Positions 1 through 6,878 of a DNA stretch of 64,000 nt are shown one piece after another. This stretch comes from Thermococcus thioreducens. Lineage in GTDB: Archaea > Methanobacteriota_B > Thermococci > Thermococcales > Thermococcaceae. How positions within the stretch are numbered: position 1 is the stretch's first letter; each line of letters starts with the position of its first letter. The DNA lies in contig NZ_CP015105.1 of assembly GCF_002214545.1 (NCBI RefSeq), forward strand, positions 1,178,001 to 1,242,000. The letters are read 5' to 3'. Position numbers and translations under genes: made by a program. The notes beneath the pieces were generated by a model, which was not told the DNA's origin, did no database searches, and worked only from the letters and a program-made list of their open reading frames with translations.

Positions 1-57
1 TCAGCTAATACCGACGTCATCACCCATCAGACTGGGCAAGGGTCGTCATCCGCTTGG
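1..57 (-). ncRNA. C/D box sRNA (2'-O-methylation guide)
   Basis: Read on the minus strand this has the archaeal C/D layout. A C-like box GGATGA (46-51) is followed by about 15 nt, a D' box CTGA (27-30), 3 nt, a C' box GTGATGA (17-23), a 12-nt spacer (5-16) and a D box CTGA (1-4). Guides in this class direct methylation to the target base paired with the fifth nucleotide before D or D'. A TATA-like ATTTAAAT at 78-85 lies about 25 nt before the expected 5' end near 57, so the RNA probably has its own promoter. The C box deviates at one position from RTGATGA. The few bases after the D box lie outside the window. Targets cannot be assigned from this sequence alone. Confidence 0.75.
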
Positions 58-77
58 AGAGTTAAGGCTAACCCAGC

Positions 78-85
78 ATTTAAAT
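78..85 (-). promoter_or_regulatory. TATA box of the C/D sRNA
   Basis: The 8-bp ATTTAAAT sits about 25 nt upstream of the inferred sRNA 5' end on the minus strand. It lies between the stop of the 114-aa gene and the sRNA, so the sRNA need not be processed from the mRNA. Confidence 0.5.
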
Positions 86-121
86 CTTTGGGGAAAGAAG
101 GCCGGAATAAAGAGAACGAAA

Positions 122-466
122 TCAGAGTATGATGCCCTTCTTCCTCTTGAGCGAGTAGCTCAGACCGTAAGCAGGCCAGAGGCTCGGCGGCTGCTCGTAG
201 TGGTGCAGGTTGCGGAGTATTTTCTCCGCTGTCTTCCTGTTCCGGGCTTTAACACGCAGGACACCACGCTCAAGCTCAACTGTTCCGTTTGAGAGCCGGA
301 TGGTGAGCTTTGAACCGTTAATTTCAGGCCTTGCTTTCATTAAAAGCTTCCTGTAGTCCTCGTATGCCTCACGGCTCAGCTTCTGCTCAAGAAGGGCGGG
401 TTTTTCACGTGACTTAAACAGGCGGGAAAACCAACTACTTGAAGGCTCCTCATCCATACTCCTCAT
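122..466 (-). CDS. Hypothetical basic protein, 114 aa
   Basis: I do not recognise this protein. It is short, charged and lacks membrane segments. The C-terminal half has a beta-rich stretch followed by a helix rich in Arg and Lys, ending in a basic tail. The longer ORF extends into the promoter of the divergent taw2 gene, so an internal start is chosen. The ATG at 466 follows GGAGGT closely, and the ATG at 457 is an alternative. It is divergent from taw2 with about 120 bp between starts. Confidence 0.55.
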   Translation of the reverse strand: MRSMDEEPSSSWFSRLFKSREKPALLEQKLSREAYEDYRKLLMKARPEINGSKLTIRLSNGTVELERGVLRVKARNRKTAEKILRNLHHYEQPPSLWPAYGLSYSLKRKKGIIL

Positions 467-584
467 CGACCTCCGGAGGATTTCTCGGTTTAGACTCGTT
501 CTCCAGGTTTTTAAGGATTTCTCATCGCTTTTTGCCGAAATGACGGGAGAAGGTTTTTTAAAGTTTCCGGCCCGAGTAAGGCCG

Positions 585-1424
585 ATGACGAGGACGCAGC
601 TGATAAAGCCCCGCATCAGGGAGATGATCTCAGGGGAGCTCCCGGAGGGGCTCGTGAAGATGCTCCCAAAACACTGGGTTCGGATAGGGGACGTGCTGAT
701 TATTCCCATCCGTCCCGAGCTTGAACCCTACAAGCACCGCATAGCGGAGGTATACGCGGAAGTTCTCGGCGCCAAGACCGTTCTCAGGAAGGGGCGCATA
801 GGCGGCGAGTTCAGGGAGACCAACTATGAGATACTTTACGGAAACGATACAGTGACGATCCACATAGAGAACGGGATCAGGTACAAGCTCGACGTGGCAA
901 GGATAATGTTCTCTCCGGCCAACGTCAAGGAGCGCGTTAGAATGGCAGAGGTCGCGAAGCCCGGGGAACTTGTGGTGGACATGTTCGCGGGAATCGGACA
1001 CCTGAGCCTGCCGATGGCCGTCCACGGGAAGGCGAGGGTCATAGCAATAGAGAAGAGCCCCTACACCTTCAGGTTTCTAGTCGAGAATATCGAGCTCAAC
1101 AAAGTCCAGGACAGGATGACGGCCTACAACATCGACAACCGCGACTTCCCCGGAGAGAACATAGCCGACAGGATTCTGATGGGCTACGTTGTTACAACCC
1201 ACGAGTTCATCCCCAAGGCTCTCAGCATAGCCAAGGACGAAGCGATAATCCACTACCACAACACCGTGCCCGAGAGGCTGATGCCGGATGAGCCTTTCAG
1301 GACGTTCCGGAACATAGCCCGGGAGCACGGCTATGAGGCTGAAAAGCTCAACGAGCTGGTCATCAAGCGCTACGCTCCCGGTGTCTGGCACGTCGTCGTT
1401 GACGTGAGGGTTTTTAAAAAATAA
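585..1424 (+). CDS. taw2: tRNA(Phe) 4-demethylwyosine aminocarboxypropyltransferase Taw2
   Basis: The 279-aa protein is the archaeal Taw2/TYW2 enzyme. It transfers the 3-amino-3-carboxypropyl group of SAM to 4-demethylwyosine at position 37 of tRNA-Phe during wyosine synthesis. The N-terminal RNA-binding part is followed by a class I methyltransferase-like fold with the SAM loop DMFAGIGHLSLP and the acidic strand end VIAIEKSPY. The conserved block NVKERVRMAEVA and the C-terminal motif APGVWHVV match the Pyrococcus family closely as I remember it. The ATG at 585 is preferred over an in-frame ATG at 540, because a TATA-like TTTTTTAAAG at about 553-562 lies between them. The mRNA would be almost leaderless. 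Confidence 0.93.
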   Translation: MTRTQLIKPRIREMISGELPEGLVKMLPKHWVRIGDVLIIPIRPELEPYKHRIAEVYAEVLGAKTVLRKGRIGGEFRETNYEILYGNDTVTIHIENGIRYKLDVARIMFSPANVKERVRMAEVAKPGELVVDMFAGIGHLSLPMAVHGKARVIAIEKSPYTFRFLVENIELNKVQDRMTAYNIDNRDFPGENIADRILMGYVVTTHEFIPKALSIAKDEAIIHYHNTVPERLMPDEPFRTFRNIAREHGYEAEKLNELVIKRYAPGVWHVVVDVRVFKK

Positions 1425-1428
1425 GTTC

Positions 1429-1584
1429 CTACCCTCTACGGCCCCACAGGGGTTCCCAGTCATCGCATACGAAGTTCATATGGACAGTTTTCACGTGCCT
1501 TCTGCACATCCCCTGCGTTGGGAAGTACGAATCTATCGCACCGAACCAGCGACAGTTTTTGCAGGCCTTCAGCTCCTCCTTCAT
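1429..1584 (-). CDS. Small cysteine-rich protein, 51 aa
   Basis: The peptide contains a CKNC pair, a CRRH element about 20 residues later and a further Cys near the C-terminus. This spacing suggests a single zinc or iron-sulfur site. The ATG at 1584 is chosen because GGTGGACGGA stands directly before it. An ATG at 1620 would add 12 residues with a weaker ribosome site. It converges on taw2 with only 4 bp between the stops. Its function is unknown. Confidence 0.6.
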   Translation of the reverse strand: MKEELKACKNCRWFGAIDSYFPTQGMCRRHVKTVHMNFVCDDWEPLWGRRG

Positions 1585-1715
1585 TCCGTCCACCGGTGCA
1601 TCTTTGAGGGCAGGGCACATAAACCTTTGGACATATCTGCACCGCCGCGAGCAGTGCAGTTAACAAATGAACTTAACTCCATGTCGGGTATGAAACGCTT
1701 CCTTTTGCGAAGACC

Positions 1716-1750
1716 TTATATCCTTCAAGCCGAAAATCTTTCGAGGTGAT
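1716..1750 (+). promoter_or_regulatory. Promoter and ribosome binding site of the for gene
   Basis: A TATA-like TTATATC at 1716-1722 is followed about 25 nt later by GAGGTGAT at 1743-1750, with 6 nt to the ATG at 1757. The expected transcript start falls just before the ribosome site, giving a very short leader. The spacing also favours the first of two nearby ATG codons (1757 over 1763). Confidence 0.6.
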
Positions 1751-1756
1751 TCTGAC

Positions 1757-3622
1757 ATGGCAATGAAAGGATGGTGGGGACGGATTCTCAGGGTTGACCT
1801 GACCAACAACAAAGTTTGGGTGCAGGAGTATTCTCCAGAGGTCGCCAAAAAGTTCATAGGCGGAAGGGGCCTGGCCGCCTGGATTCTCTGGAACGAGGCC
1901 AAGGGCGTTGACCCTCTCGGCCCCGACAACAAGCTCGTGTTCGCTGCCGGGCCTTTTAACGGCCTCCCGACCCCGAGCGGCGGTAAGCTCGTAGTTGCGG
2001 CCAAGAGCCCGCTCACCGGCGGCTACGGTGACGGCAACCTCGGCACCATGGCGACCGTCCACCTGAGGAAGGCCGGGTATGATGCGATAGTTGTCGAGGG
2101 CAAGGCCAAAAAGCCGGTCTACATCTATATCGAGGACGACAACGTCAGCATACTGAGTGCCGAGGGCCTCTGGGGCCTTGACACATTCAAGACCGAGGAG
2201 GAGCTCAAGAAGATACACGGCAAGAACGTCGGAATCCTCAGCATCGGCCCCGGTGGAGAGAACCTCGTCCGCTACGCCGTTGTTATGTCCCAGGAAGGAA
2301 GGGCCGCCGGAAGGCCCGGTATGGGTGCGGTCATGGGGAGCAAGAAGCTCAAGGCCGTCGTCATAAGGGGCACCAAGGAGATTCCGGTCGCGGACAAGAA
2401 GAAGCTGAGCGAGCTCTCAAGGGAAGCCTACCAGGCAATACTCAACTCCCCAGCGTATCCGTTCTGGCACAGGCAGGGGACGATGGCAGCGGTTGAGTGG
2501 ACGAACGAGAACTCGGCACTGCCGACCAGGAACTTCCAGGACGGTTCATTCGAGTTCGCCCGCTCGATAGACGGCTACACCCTTGAGGGCATGAAGGTCA
2601 AGCAGAGGGGATGTCCATACTGTAACATGCCGTGTGGAAACGTCGTCCTCGACGCTGAAGGAAAGGAGAGCGAGCTCGACTATGAGAACGTGGCCCTTCT
2701 TGGCTCCAACCTGGGCATCGGGAAGCTCAACGAGGTTTCGGTTCTCAACAGGCTCGCCGACATGTATGGAATTGACACAATATCCCTCGGTGTTTCAATA
2801 AGCTTCGTGATGGAGGCCGTTGAGAGGGGACTCCTCAAGGAGGGCCCGACCTTCGGAGACTTCAAGGGCGCCAAGCAACTCGTTGAGGACATCGCCTTCA
2901 GGCGCGGCGAGCTTGGCAACTTTGCAGCGGAAGGCGTCATGAGAATGGCCGAAAAGCTCGGCGACGACAGCTTCGCCATGCACTCCAAGGGACTTGAGGT
3001 CAGCGGCTACAACAGCTACATCTACCCGGCCATGGCCTTGGCATTTGCGACCAGCTCGATCGGCGCCCACCACAAGGAGGCCTGGGTCATCGCCTGGGAG
3101 ATAGGAACTGCTCCAATTGAGGGTGAGCAGGCGAAGAAGGTCGAGTACAAGATCACCTACGACCCGGAGAAGGCAGCAAAGGTCATCGAGCTCCAGCGCC
3201 TCAGGGGCGGCCTCTTCGAGATGCTCACCGCGTGCAGGCTCCCATGGGTCGAAGTGGGGCTGAGCCTCGACTACTATCCGAAGCTTCTCGAAGCCATTAC
3301 CGGCGTCAAGTACACCTGGGACGACCTGTACAAAGCAGCTGACAGGGTCTACGCCCTCATCAGGGCCTACTGGGTCAGGGAGCTCGGCGAGAAGTGGGGC
3401 AGGCACATGGACTACCCGCCGAAGAGGTGGTTCATCGAAGGCCTCAAGAGCGGGCCGTACAAGGGACAGCACCTCGACAGGGAGAAATACGACGCCCTGC
3501 TCAGCGAGTACTACAGGCTCAGGGGCTGGGACGAGCGCGGAATCCCGAAGAAGGAGACCCTCAAGGAGCTCGGCCTTGAGGAGGTCATTCCGGAGCTTGA
3601 GCAGGTCACCAGGCTGGAGTGA
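1757..3622 (+). CDS. for: Formaldehyde:ferredoxin oxidoreductase (tungsten enzyme, AOR family)
   Basis: This 621-aa protein oxidises aldehydes to acids with ferredoxin as acceptor, using a tungsten-bispterin cofactor and one 4Fe-4S cluster. The cluster ligands are visible as Cys286, Cys289 and Cys293 in CPYCNMPC, plus Cys492 in LTACRLPW. The N-terminus [19 protein letters not shown] and the length match the FOR subfamily rather than AOR (about 605 aa) or GAPOR (about 650 aa). Pterin-binding segments such as [17 protein letters not shown] are intact. A MoaD-like gene follows 71 bp downstream on the same strand, which fits a link to pterin cofactor supply. That link is inferred from position only. 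Confidence 0.93.
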   Translation: MAMKGWWGRILRVDLTNNKVWVQEYSPEVAKKFIGGRGLAAWILWNEAKGVDPLGPDNKLVFAAGPFNGLPTPSGGKLVVAAKSPLTGGYGDGNLGTMATVHLRKAGYDAIVVEGKAKKPVYIYIEDDNVSILSAEGLWGLDTFKTEEELKKIHGKNVGILSIGPGGENLVRYAVVMSQEGRAAGRPGMGAVMGSKKLKAVVIRGTKEIPVADKKKLSELSREAYQAILNSPAYPFWHRQGTMAAVEWTNENSALPTRNFQDGSFEFARSIDGYTLEGMKVKQRGCPYCNMPCGNVVLDAEGKESELDYENVALLGSNLGIGKLNEVSVLNRLADMYGIDTISLGVSISFVMEAVERGLLKEGPTFGDFKGAKQLVEDIAFRRGELGNFAAEGVMRMAEKLGDDSFAMHSKGLEVSGYNSYIYPAMALAFATSSIGAHHKEAWVIAWEIGTAPIEGEQAKKVEYKITYDPEKAAKVIELQRLRGGLFEMLTACRLPWVEVGLSLDYYPKLLEAITGVKYTWDDLYKAADRVYALIRAYWVRELGEKWGRHMDYPPKRWFIEGLKSGPYKGQHLDREKYDALLSEYYRLRGWDERGIPKKETLKELGLEEVIPELEQVTRLE

Positions 3623-3693
3623 TTCAGTCCCCTTTTATTATTCTCTTCGACAGATTTTTAGCGTGGAGCCCCAATTTTCAGGTGGTGATAGCG

Positions 3694-3924
3694 GTGGTCA
3701 GGATAAGGCTGATGGGTGCTTTCGTTCATCTCGCAAAGGCAAGGGAGCTTCACGTCAAGGTTGATGGGAAAAAAACTGTGGATGAGATCCTCCGCGAAGT
3801 CATTCCGCGCTACGACGAGTTCCACGACAAAATCATAATGATCAACGGGCACCCCGCGAGGGGCGACGCCGAGGTTACCGACGGCGATGAGATCAAGGTG
3901 ATGCCGGTTTTGAGCGGTGGGTGA
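3694..3924 (+). CDS. MoaD/ThiS-like sulfur carrier
   Basis: The 76-aa ubiquitin-fold protein ends in the di-glycine tail VLSGG, the site of adenylation and thiocarboxylation in MoaD and ThiS. The sequence HLAKARELHVKVDGKKTVDEIL and the acidic DGDEIKVMP before the tail are typical of the family. The GTG at 3694 is chosen because GGTGGTGAT ends 4 nt before it. An ATG at 3712 is possible, and the upstream ATG at 3619 would overlap the region just after for. Its place after a tungstopterin enzyme suggests a role in molybdopterin/tungstopterin synthesis. A protein-modifier role (SAMP-like) cannot be excluded. Confidence 0.75.
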   Translation: MVRIRLMGAFVHLAKARELHVKVDGKKTVDEILREVIPRYDEFHDKIIMINGHPARGDAEVTDGDEIKVMPVLSGG

Positions 3925-3944
3925 GGTCGTCGAATGTCTTTTTT

Positions 3945-3991
3945 GTTAATCTATTAACATCATCCGTTCGTTTTTCTGTTAACTTGTTAAC
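3945..3991. repeat. Pair of related palindromes
   Basis: Two 14-bp perfect palindromes lie 33 bp apart, start to start: GTTAATCTATTAAC (3945-3958) and GTTAACTTGTTAAC (3978-3991). They share the GTTAA arms and differ at the centre. The spacing is close to three helical turns. They stand just before a decayed gene beginning near 4007, so they look like a double operator. Confidence 0.7.
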
Positions 3992-4006
3992 AGCAACTCT
4001 TCTACA

Positions 4007-4254
4007 TTGCTTCTCTCCCCAGAGGTTGAACGCCAAAGGCGTCTTATAAACGAACTTTTCAGCGAGAAGAGAGGGATAAACATGAGATGCTTAAAGAGCT
4101 CAATGCCATTGAACTTGCCGCGGGGCTCCCCTCATAATGGGTGAGTTCTTCAGAGAGGTGCCCCCTCTTGAATTAACTCCCCGAATATCTCCGGTACAAA
4201 ACCATCAGTGAGTGGCGTGCGATAACGAAGACTTACATGTTCAAATGGACATAA
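4007..4254 (+). pseudogene. Decayed gene with frameshifts
   Basis: A reading beginning at TTG 4007 gives LLLSPEVERQRRLINELFSEKR, then needs a frame change to reach DKHEMLKELNAIELAAGLP. A second change gives GEFFREVPPLELTPEYLRYK, ending at a stop at 4252-4254. Each piece looks like real coding sequence, but no frame is open throughout. The N-terminal piece resembles the start of archaeal ATPase_2-type proteins, but no Walker motif remains. The family is not recognised with confidence. The remnant ends about 40 bp from the tRNA-Ser gene. Confidence 0.5.
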
Positions 4255-4264
4255 GAACTTTGAT

Positions 4265-4288
4265 CAAACTTTGCACAGGCAAAGTTTG
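4265..4288. repeat. Perfect 10-bp inverted repeat beside tRNA-Ser
   Basis: CAAACTTTGC (4265-4274) and GCAAAGTTTG (4279-4288) are perfect complements separated by 4 nt. The hairpin starts 2 nt beyond the 3' CCA end of the minus-strand tRNA-Ser. It could act in termination or 3' processing, or be the scar of an element that used the tRNA as attachment site. Confidence 0.7.
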
Positions 4289-4290
4289 GA

Positions 4291-4377
4291 TGGCGCCGGG
4301 GCAGGGATTTGAACCCTGGCGGGCAAACGCCCACGGACTCTCCAGGCCCGCGCCTTCCCAGGCTAGGCTACCCCGGC
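4291..4377 (-). tRNA. tRNA-Ser (anticodon GGA)
   Basis: The minus strand folds as a class II tRNA. The acceptor stem is GCCGGGG with CCCCGGC, followed by discriminator G and an encoded CCA (4291-4293). The anticodon stem CGGGC/GTCCG encloses the loop CTGGAGA, so the anticodon is GGA. A long variable arm (GGGCG-TTT-GCCC) and a T arm with TTCAAAT follow. G73 and the long variable arm are serine identity features. It lies 16 bp after rps10 and may be cotranscribed with tuf and rps10. Confidence 0.96.
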
Positions 4378-4393
4378 GCAAAAAGGGGGAGAA

Positions 4394-4702
4394 TCATGAG
4401 ATGAGCTCGATCTCGATGGTGACGTCCTCAGGGACGCGGATGCGCATAATCTGGCGCATGGCCCTTTCGTCGGCCTCGATGTCAACGAGCCTCTTGTGAA
4501 CGCGGAGCTCAAACTTGTCGAAGGTTGCGGTACCCTCGCCGTCCGGGCTCTTCCTGGTGGTGATCCTTATCCTCTTGGTCGGGAGCGGTATGGGTCCGCT
4601 CATCCTGACACCGGTCCTCTCGGCTATCTGCTTGATCTGGTCGGTGACCTCGTTGAGGGCCTTAATGTTGGTGCTCGCGAGCTTAATCCTTGCCTTCTGC
4701 AT
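4394..4702 (-). CDS. rps10: Small subunit ribosomal protein S10 (uS10)
   Basis: The 102-aa protein has the uS10 signatures ARIKLASTN near the N-terminus, [23 protein letters not shown] in the middle and [14 protein letters not shown] after it. It is part of the head of the 30S subunit. The gene follows the EF-1alpha gene by about 50 bp on the same strand, the common archaeal tuf-rpsJ order, and precedes tRNA-Ser. A purine-rich ribosome site stands just before the ATG at 4702. Confidence 0.97.
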   Translation of the reverse strand: MQKARIKLASTNIKALNEVTDQIKQIAERTGVRMSGPIPLPTKRIRITTRKSPDGEGTATFDKFELRVHKRLVDIEADERAMRQIMRIRVPEDVTIEIELIS

Positions 4703-4753
4703 TTCCGTCCCTCCTAAGGCTTAAGGAAGTAAAGGAAAGGTCAAAGAAGGCCT

Positions 4754-6040
4754 TCACTCGGCCTTCTGGATGGAGATAACCATACCGGCAGCGACGGTCT
4801 GGCCCATGTCACGGATGGCGAACCTGCCCATCTGCGGTATCTCCTTGACCGGCTCGATGACCATCGGCTTGGTCGGCCTGAGGACGACGATGGCGGAGTC
4901 ACCGGTCTTGATGAACTGCGGGTTCTCCTCGACGATGTTGCCGGTCCTCGGGTCGAGCTTAGCCAGGAGCTGCTCGAACCTGACGGCGACCTGGAGGGTG
5001 TGCGCGTGGAGGACCGGGGTGTAGCCGACGGTGATAGCGGTCGGGTGGTTGAGGACGATGATCTGGGCCTTGAAGGTGTCCTTCGGCCTGACGACGGTCG
5101 GCGGGTTGGTGGTGTGTCCGGCAACGTCACCGCGCTTTATGTCGTTCTTACCAACGCCACGGACGTTGAATCCGATGTTGTCACCCGGAAGGGCCTCCTG
5201 CATGGCCTCGTGGTGCATCTCGATGCTCTTGACCTCACCCTGGATCGGCTTGTGGAAGATGGTGCTGGCCGGCTCGAAGATAACGACGTCACCGACCTTG
5301 AGGACACCGGTCTCGACACGGCCGACCGGGACGGTACCGACACCCTTAATGGAGTAGACGTCCTGGATCGGGATGCGGAGCGGCTTGTCGGTCGGCTTCG
5401 GCGGCTCCGGAATCTGGTCGAGGGCGTCGATGAGGGTCGGGCCGTTGTACCAGGGCATCTTGTCGCTCTTCTTGACGACGTTGTCGCCCTCCCAAGCGCT
5501 GATCGGGATGATCGGGAAGTCCTTGTAGCCGAGCATCATGAGGAGCTTCTTGACCTGCTCGGCGACCTGCTTGAACTTCTTCTCGTCGTAGTTGACCATG
5601 TCCATCTTGTTGATGGCGACGATTATGTGGCCGATACCGAGGGTCCTGGCAAGGAAGGCGTGCTCCTTGGTCTGCGGCATGACACCGTCGGTGGCGGCAA
5701 CGACGAGAACGGCAGCGTCGGCCTGGCTGGCACCGGTGATCATGTTCTTAACGAAGTCTCTGTGGCCCGGAGCGTCGATGATGGTGATGTACCTGTGCGG
5801 GGTCTCGAACTTGGTGTGGGCAACGTCGATGGTAATACCCCTCTCCCTCTCCTCCTTGAGCCTGTCCATGACCCAGGCGAACTTGAAGGACTTGCCCTTC
5901 TCACCCATCTCCTCGAACTTCTTGATGATGTTCTCCGGTATGTTGGCGGTGTCGAAGAGCAGCCTTCCGATGGTGGTGCTCTTTCCGTGGTCGACGTGGC
6001 CTATAAAGACAATGTTAACGTGCGGCTTCTCCTTAGCCAT
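4754..6040 (-). CDS. tuf: Translation elongation factor EF-1alpha
   Basis: This 428-aa GTPase delivers aminoacyl-tRNA to the ribosome. G-domain motifs are GHVDHGKST at residues 14-22, DAPGH at 89-93 and NKMD at 144-147, followed by two beta-barrel domains. The second of two close ATG codons is used, because GGAGGTG ends 7 nt before 6040 and overlaps the first one. The length equals the usual archaeal EF-1alpha. It heads a tuf-rps10-(tRNA-Ser) unit. Confidence 0.98.
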   Translation of the reverse strand: MAKEKPHVNIVFIGHVDHGKSTTIGRLLFDTANIPENIIKKFEEMGEKGKSFKFAWVMDRLKEERERGITIDVAHTKFETPHRYITIIDAPGHRDFVKNMITGASQADAAVLVVAATDGVMPQTKEHAFLARTLGIGHIIVAINKMDMVNYDEKKFKQVAEQVKKLLMMLGYKDFPIIPISAWEGDNVVKKSDKMPWYNGPTLIDALDQIPEPPKPTDKPLRIPIQDVYSIKGVGTVPVGRVETGVLKVGDVVIFEPASTIFHKPIQGEVKSIEMHHEAMQEALPGDNIGFNVRGVGKNDIKRGDVAGHTTNPPTVVRPKDTFKAQIIVLNHPTAITVGYTPVLHAHTLQVAVRFEQLLAKLDPRTGNIVEENPQFIKTGDSAIVVLRPTKPMVIEPVKEIPQMGRFAIRDMGQTVAAGMVISIQKAE

Positions 6041-6064
6041 TTTCATACACCTCCATATTTTGGT

Positions 6065-6097
6065 CTAGTCTCGTTGACTAGGATGGCTTTTTAAATC
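6065..6097 (-). promoter_or_regulatory. tuf promoter with inverted repeat at the transcript start
   Basis: On the minus strand a TATA element TTTAAAAA lies at 6088-6095. A perfect 6-bp inverted repeat, CTAGTC and GACTAG with a 5-nt spacer, covers 6065-6081. The expected transcription start, about 25 nt after the TATA box, falls inside this repeat. It could be an operator or an mRNA 5'-end hairpin. Confidence 0.5.
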
Positions 6098-6118
6098 TTT
6101 CGAACCTCGGCCCCCTCG

Positions 6119-6133
6119 GGCGGGAAACCCGCC
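6119..6133. repeat. GC-rich hairpin upstream of tuf
   Basis: GGCGGG and CCCGCC are perfect complements around AAA, followed on the plus strand by TTTTAT. It lies between the end of the 173-aa gene and the tuf promoter. It resembles a hairpin/T-tract on the plus strand, where no gene needs one, so its role is open. Confidence 0.5.
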
Positions 6134-6225
6134 TTTTATCGGGGAGGCCTCATGAGTTCCGTCCCTAAGTTACGAAGCGGGTTTAAAAAGTTAACTACGG
6201 GGGTTTGAACAGAAAAATGTAAACC

Positions 6226-6747
6226 TCAGCCCCCTTTCAGTCTGCATTTCCGAAGGTAGTCCCAGAGTGTGTAGTAGATGGTGAACCTCTCCTCTCTCCT
6301 GCTGTCAAGGTCATACACCGTGAGAACCAGCCCGCACTCCCTTGTGCCGTTTTCGAGGGTATAGCAAATTTCCCTGTAGGCATTCTCCGAGGGGCCTGTG
6401 CTCGCGGTGTATCTAACCTCCACCAGGCGACCGTCCTTTCGCACCAGGATGAGGCGCTGATAGGTCCTGCCGTATCCACCGTTCGAGAGGAAACTCCTCT
6501 CCGCCACCACCGTTTCTATCCTACCGGACCTGTTCACGCTCACGTTCCAGCTTTCATAGTTGATACCTCTGACGAACTCGAAGGGTGCAGTTCCAGCTTT
6601 GCACTCCACCTTCTCCTGGGGTGTTGACGGCCCCCACCAGAAATAGGAGTAGTGCTCGTAGAACACCCTCCCCGGCCACGGGACGAACAGTAAAATCCCA
6701 ATGACCACCAGGATTCCGACGAGGAGTGCCTTCCTTTGTGCCCCCAT
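6226..6747 (-). CDS. Membrane-anchored hypothetical protein, 173 aa
   Basis: The protein has an N-terminal hydrophobic helix (about residues 7-24) after a short basic start and a soluble domain of about 145 residues. Four Cys in the mature part could form two disulfides. The outer domain is rich in Tyr, Arg and beta-strand patterns, and several Asn-X-Ser/Thr sites are present. I do not recognise the family. No clear ribosome site precedes the ATG, and a TATA-like ATAATATC lies within the tandem repeat upstream, so the mRNA may be leaderless. Confidence 0.65.
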   Translation of the reverse strand: MGAQRKALLVGILVVIGILLFVPWPGRVFYEHYSYFWWGPSTPQEKVECKAGTAPFEFVRGINYESWNVSVNRSGRIETVVAERSFLSNGGYGRTYQRLILVRKDGRLVEVRYTASTGPSENAYREICYTLENGTRECGLVLTVYDLDSRREERFTIYYTLWDYLRKCRLKGG

Positions 6748-6751
6748 GGAG

Positions 6752-6779
6752 CCGATATTATCGTTCCGATATTATCGTT
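6752..6779. repeat. Exact tandem duplication of a 14-bp near-palindrome
   Basis: CCGATATTATCGTT occurs twice head to tail at 6752-6765 and 6766-6779. The core CGATATTATCG is an odd-length palindrome. The array starts 5 bp upstream of the ATG of the 173-aa gene and covers the expected TATA position, so it could be a double operator or a duplicated promoter core. Confidence 0.75.
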
Positions 6780-6878
6780 AGAGATTAAAGGATTTTCGGA
6801 GGAGACGTTGAATTAAGTGGCACGGTATCTCAAGCCCATGAGACTAGAAAGTAAGTAGAAGGGAAGGGCGAAAAGCCC

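Noticed and set aside
5000-6094. Plus-strand ORF of 364 aa
   Set aside because: It is fully antisense to EF-1alpha, whose motifs are complete. The Val/Asp/Leu-rich composition is that of a GC-rich shadow frame.
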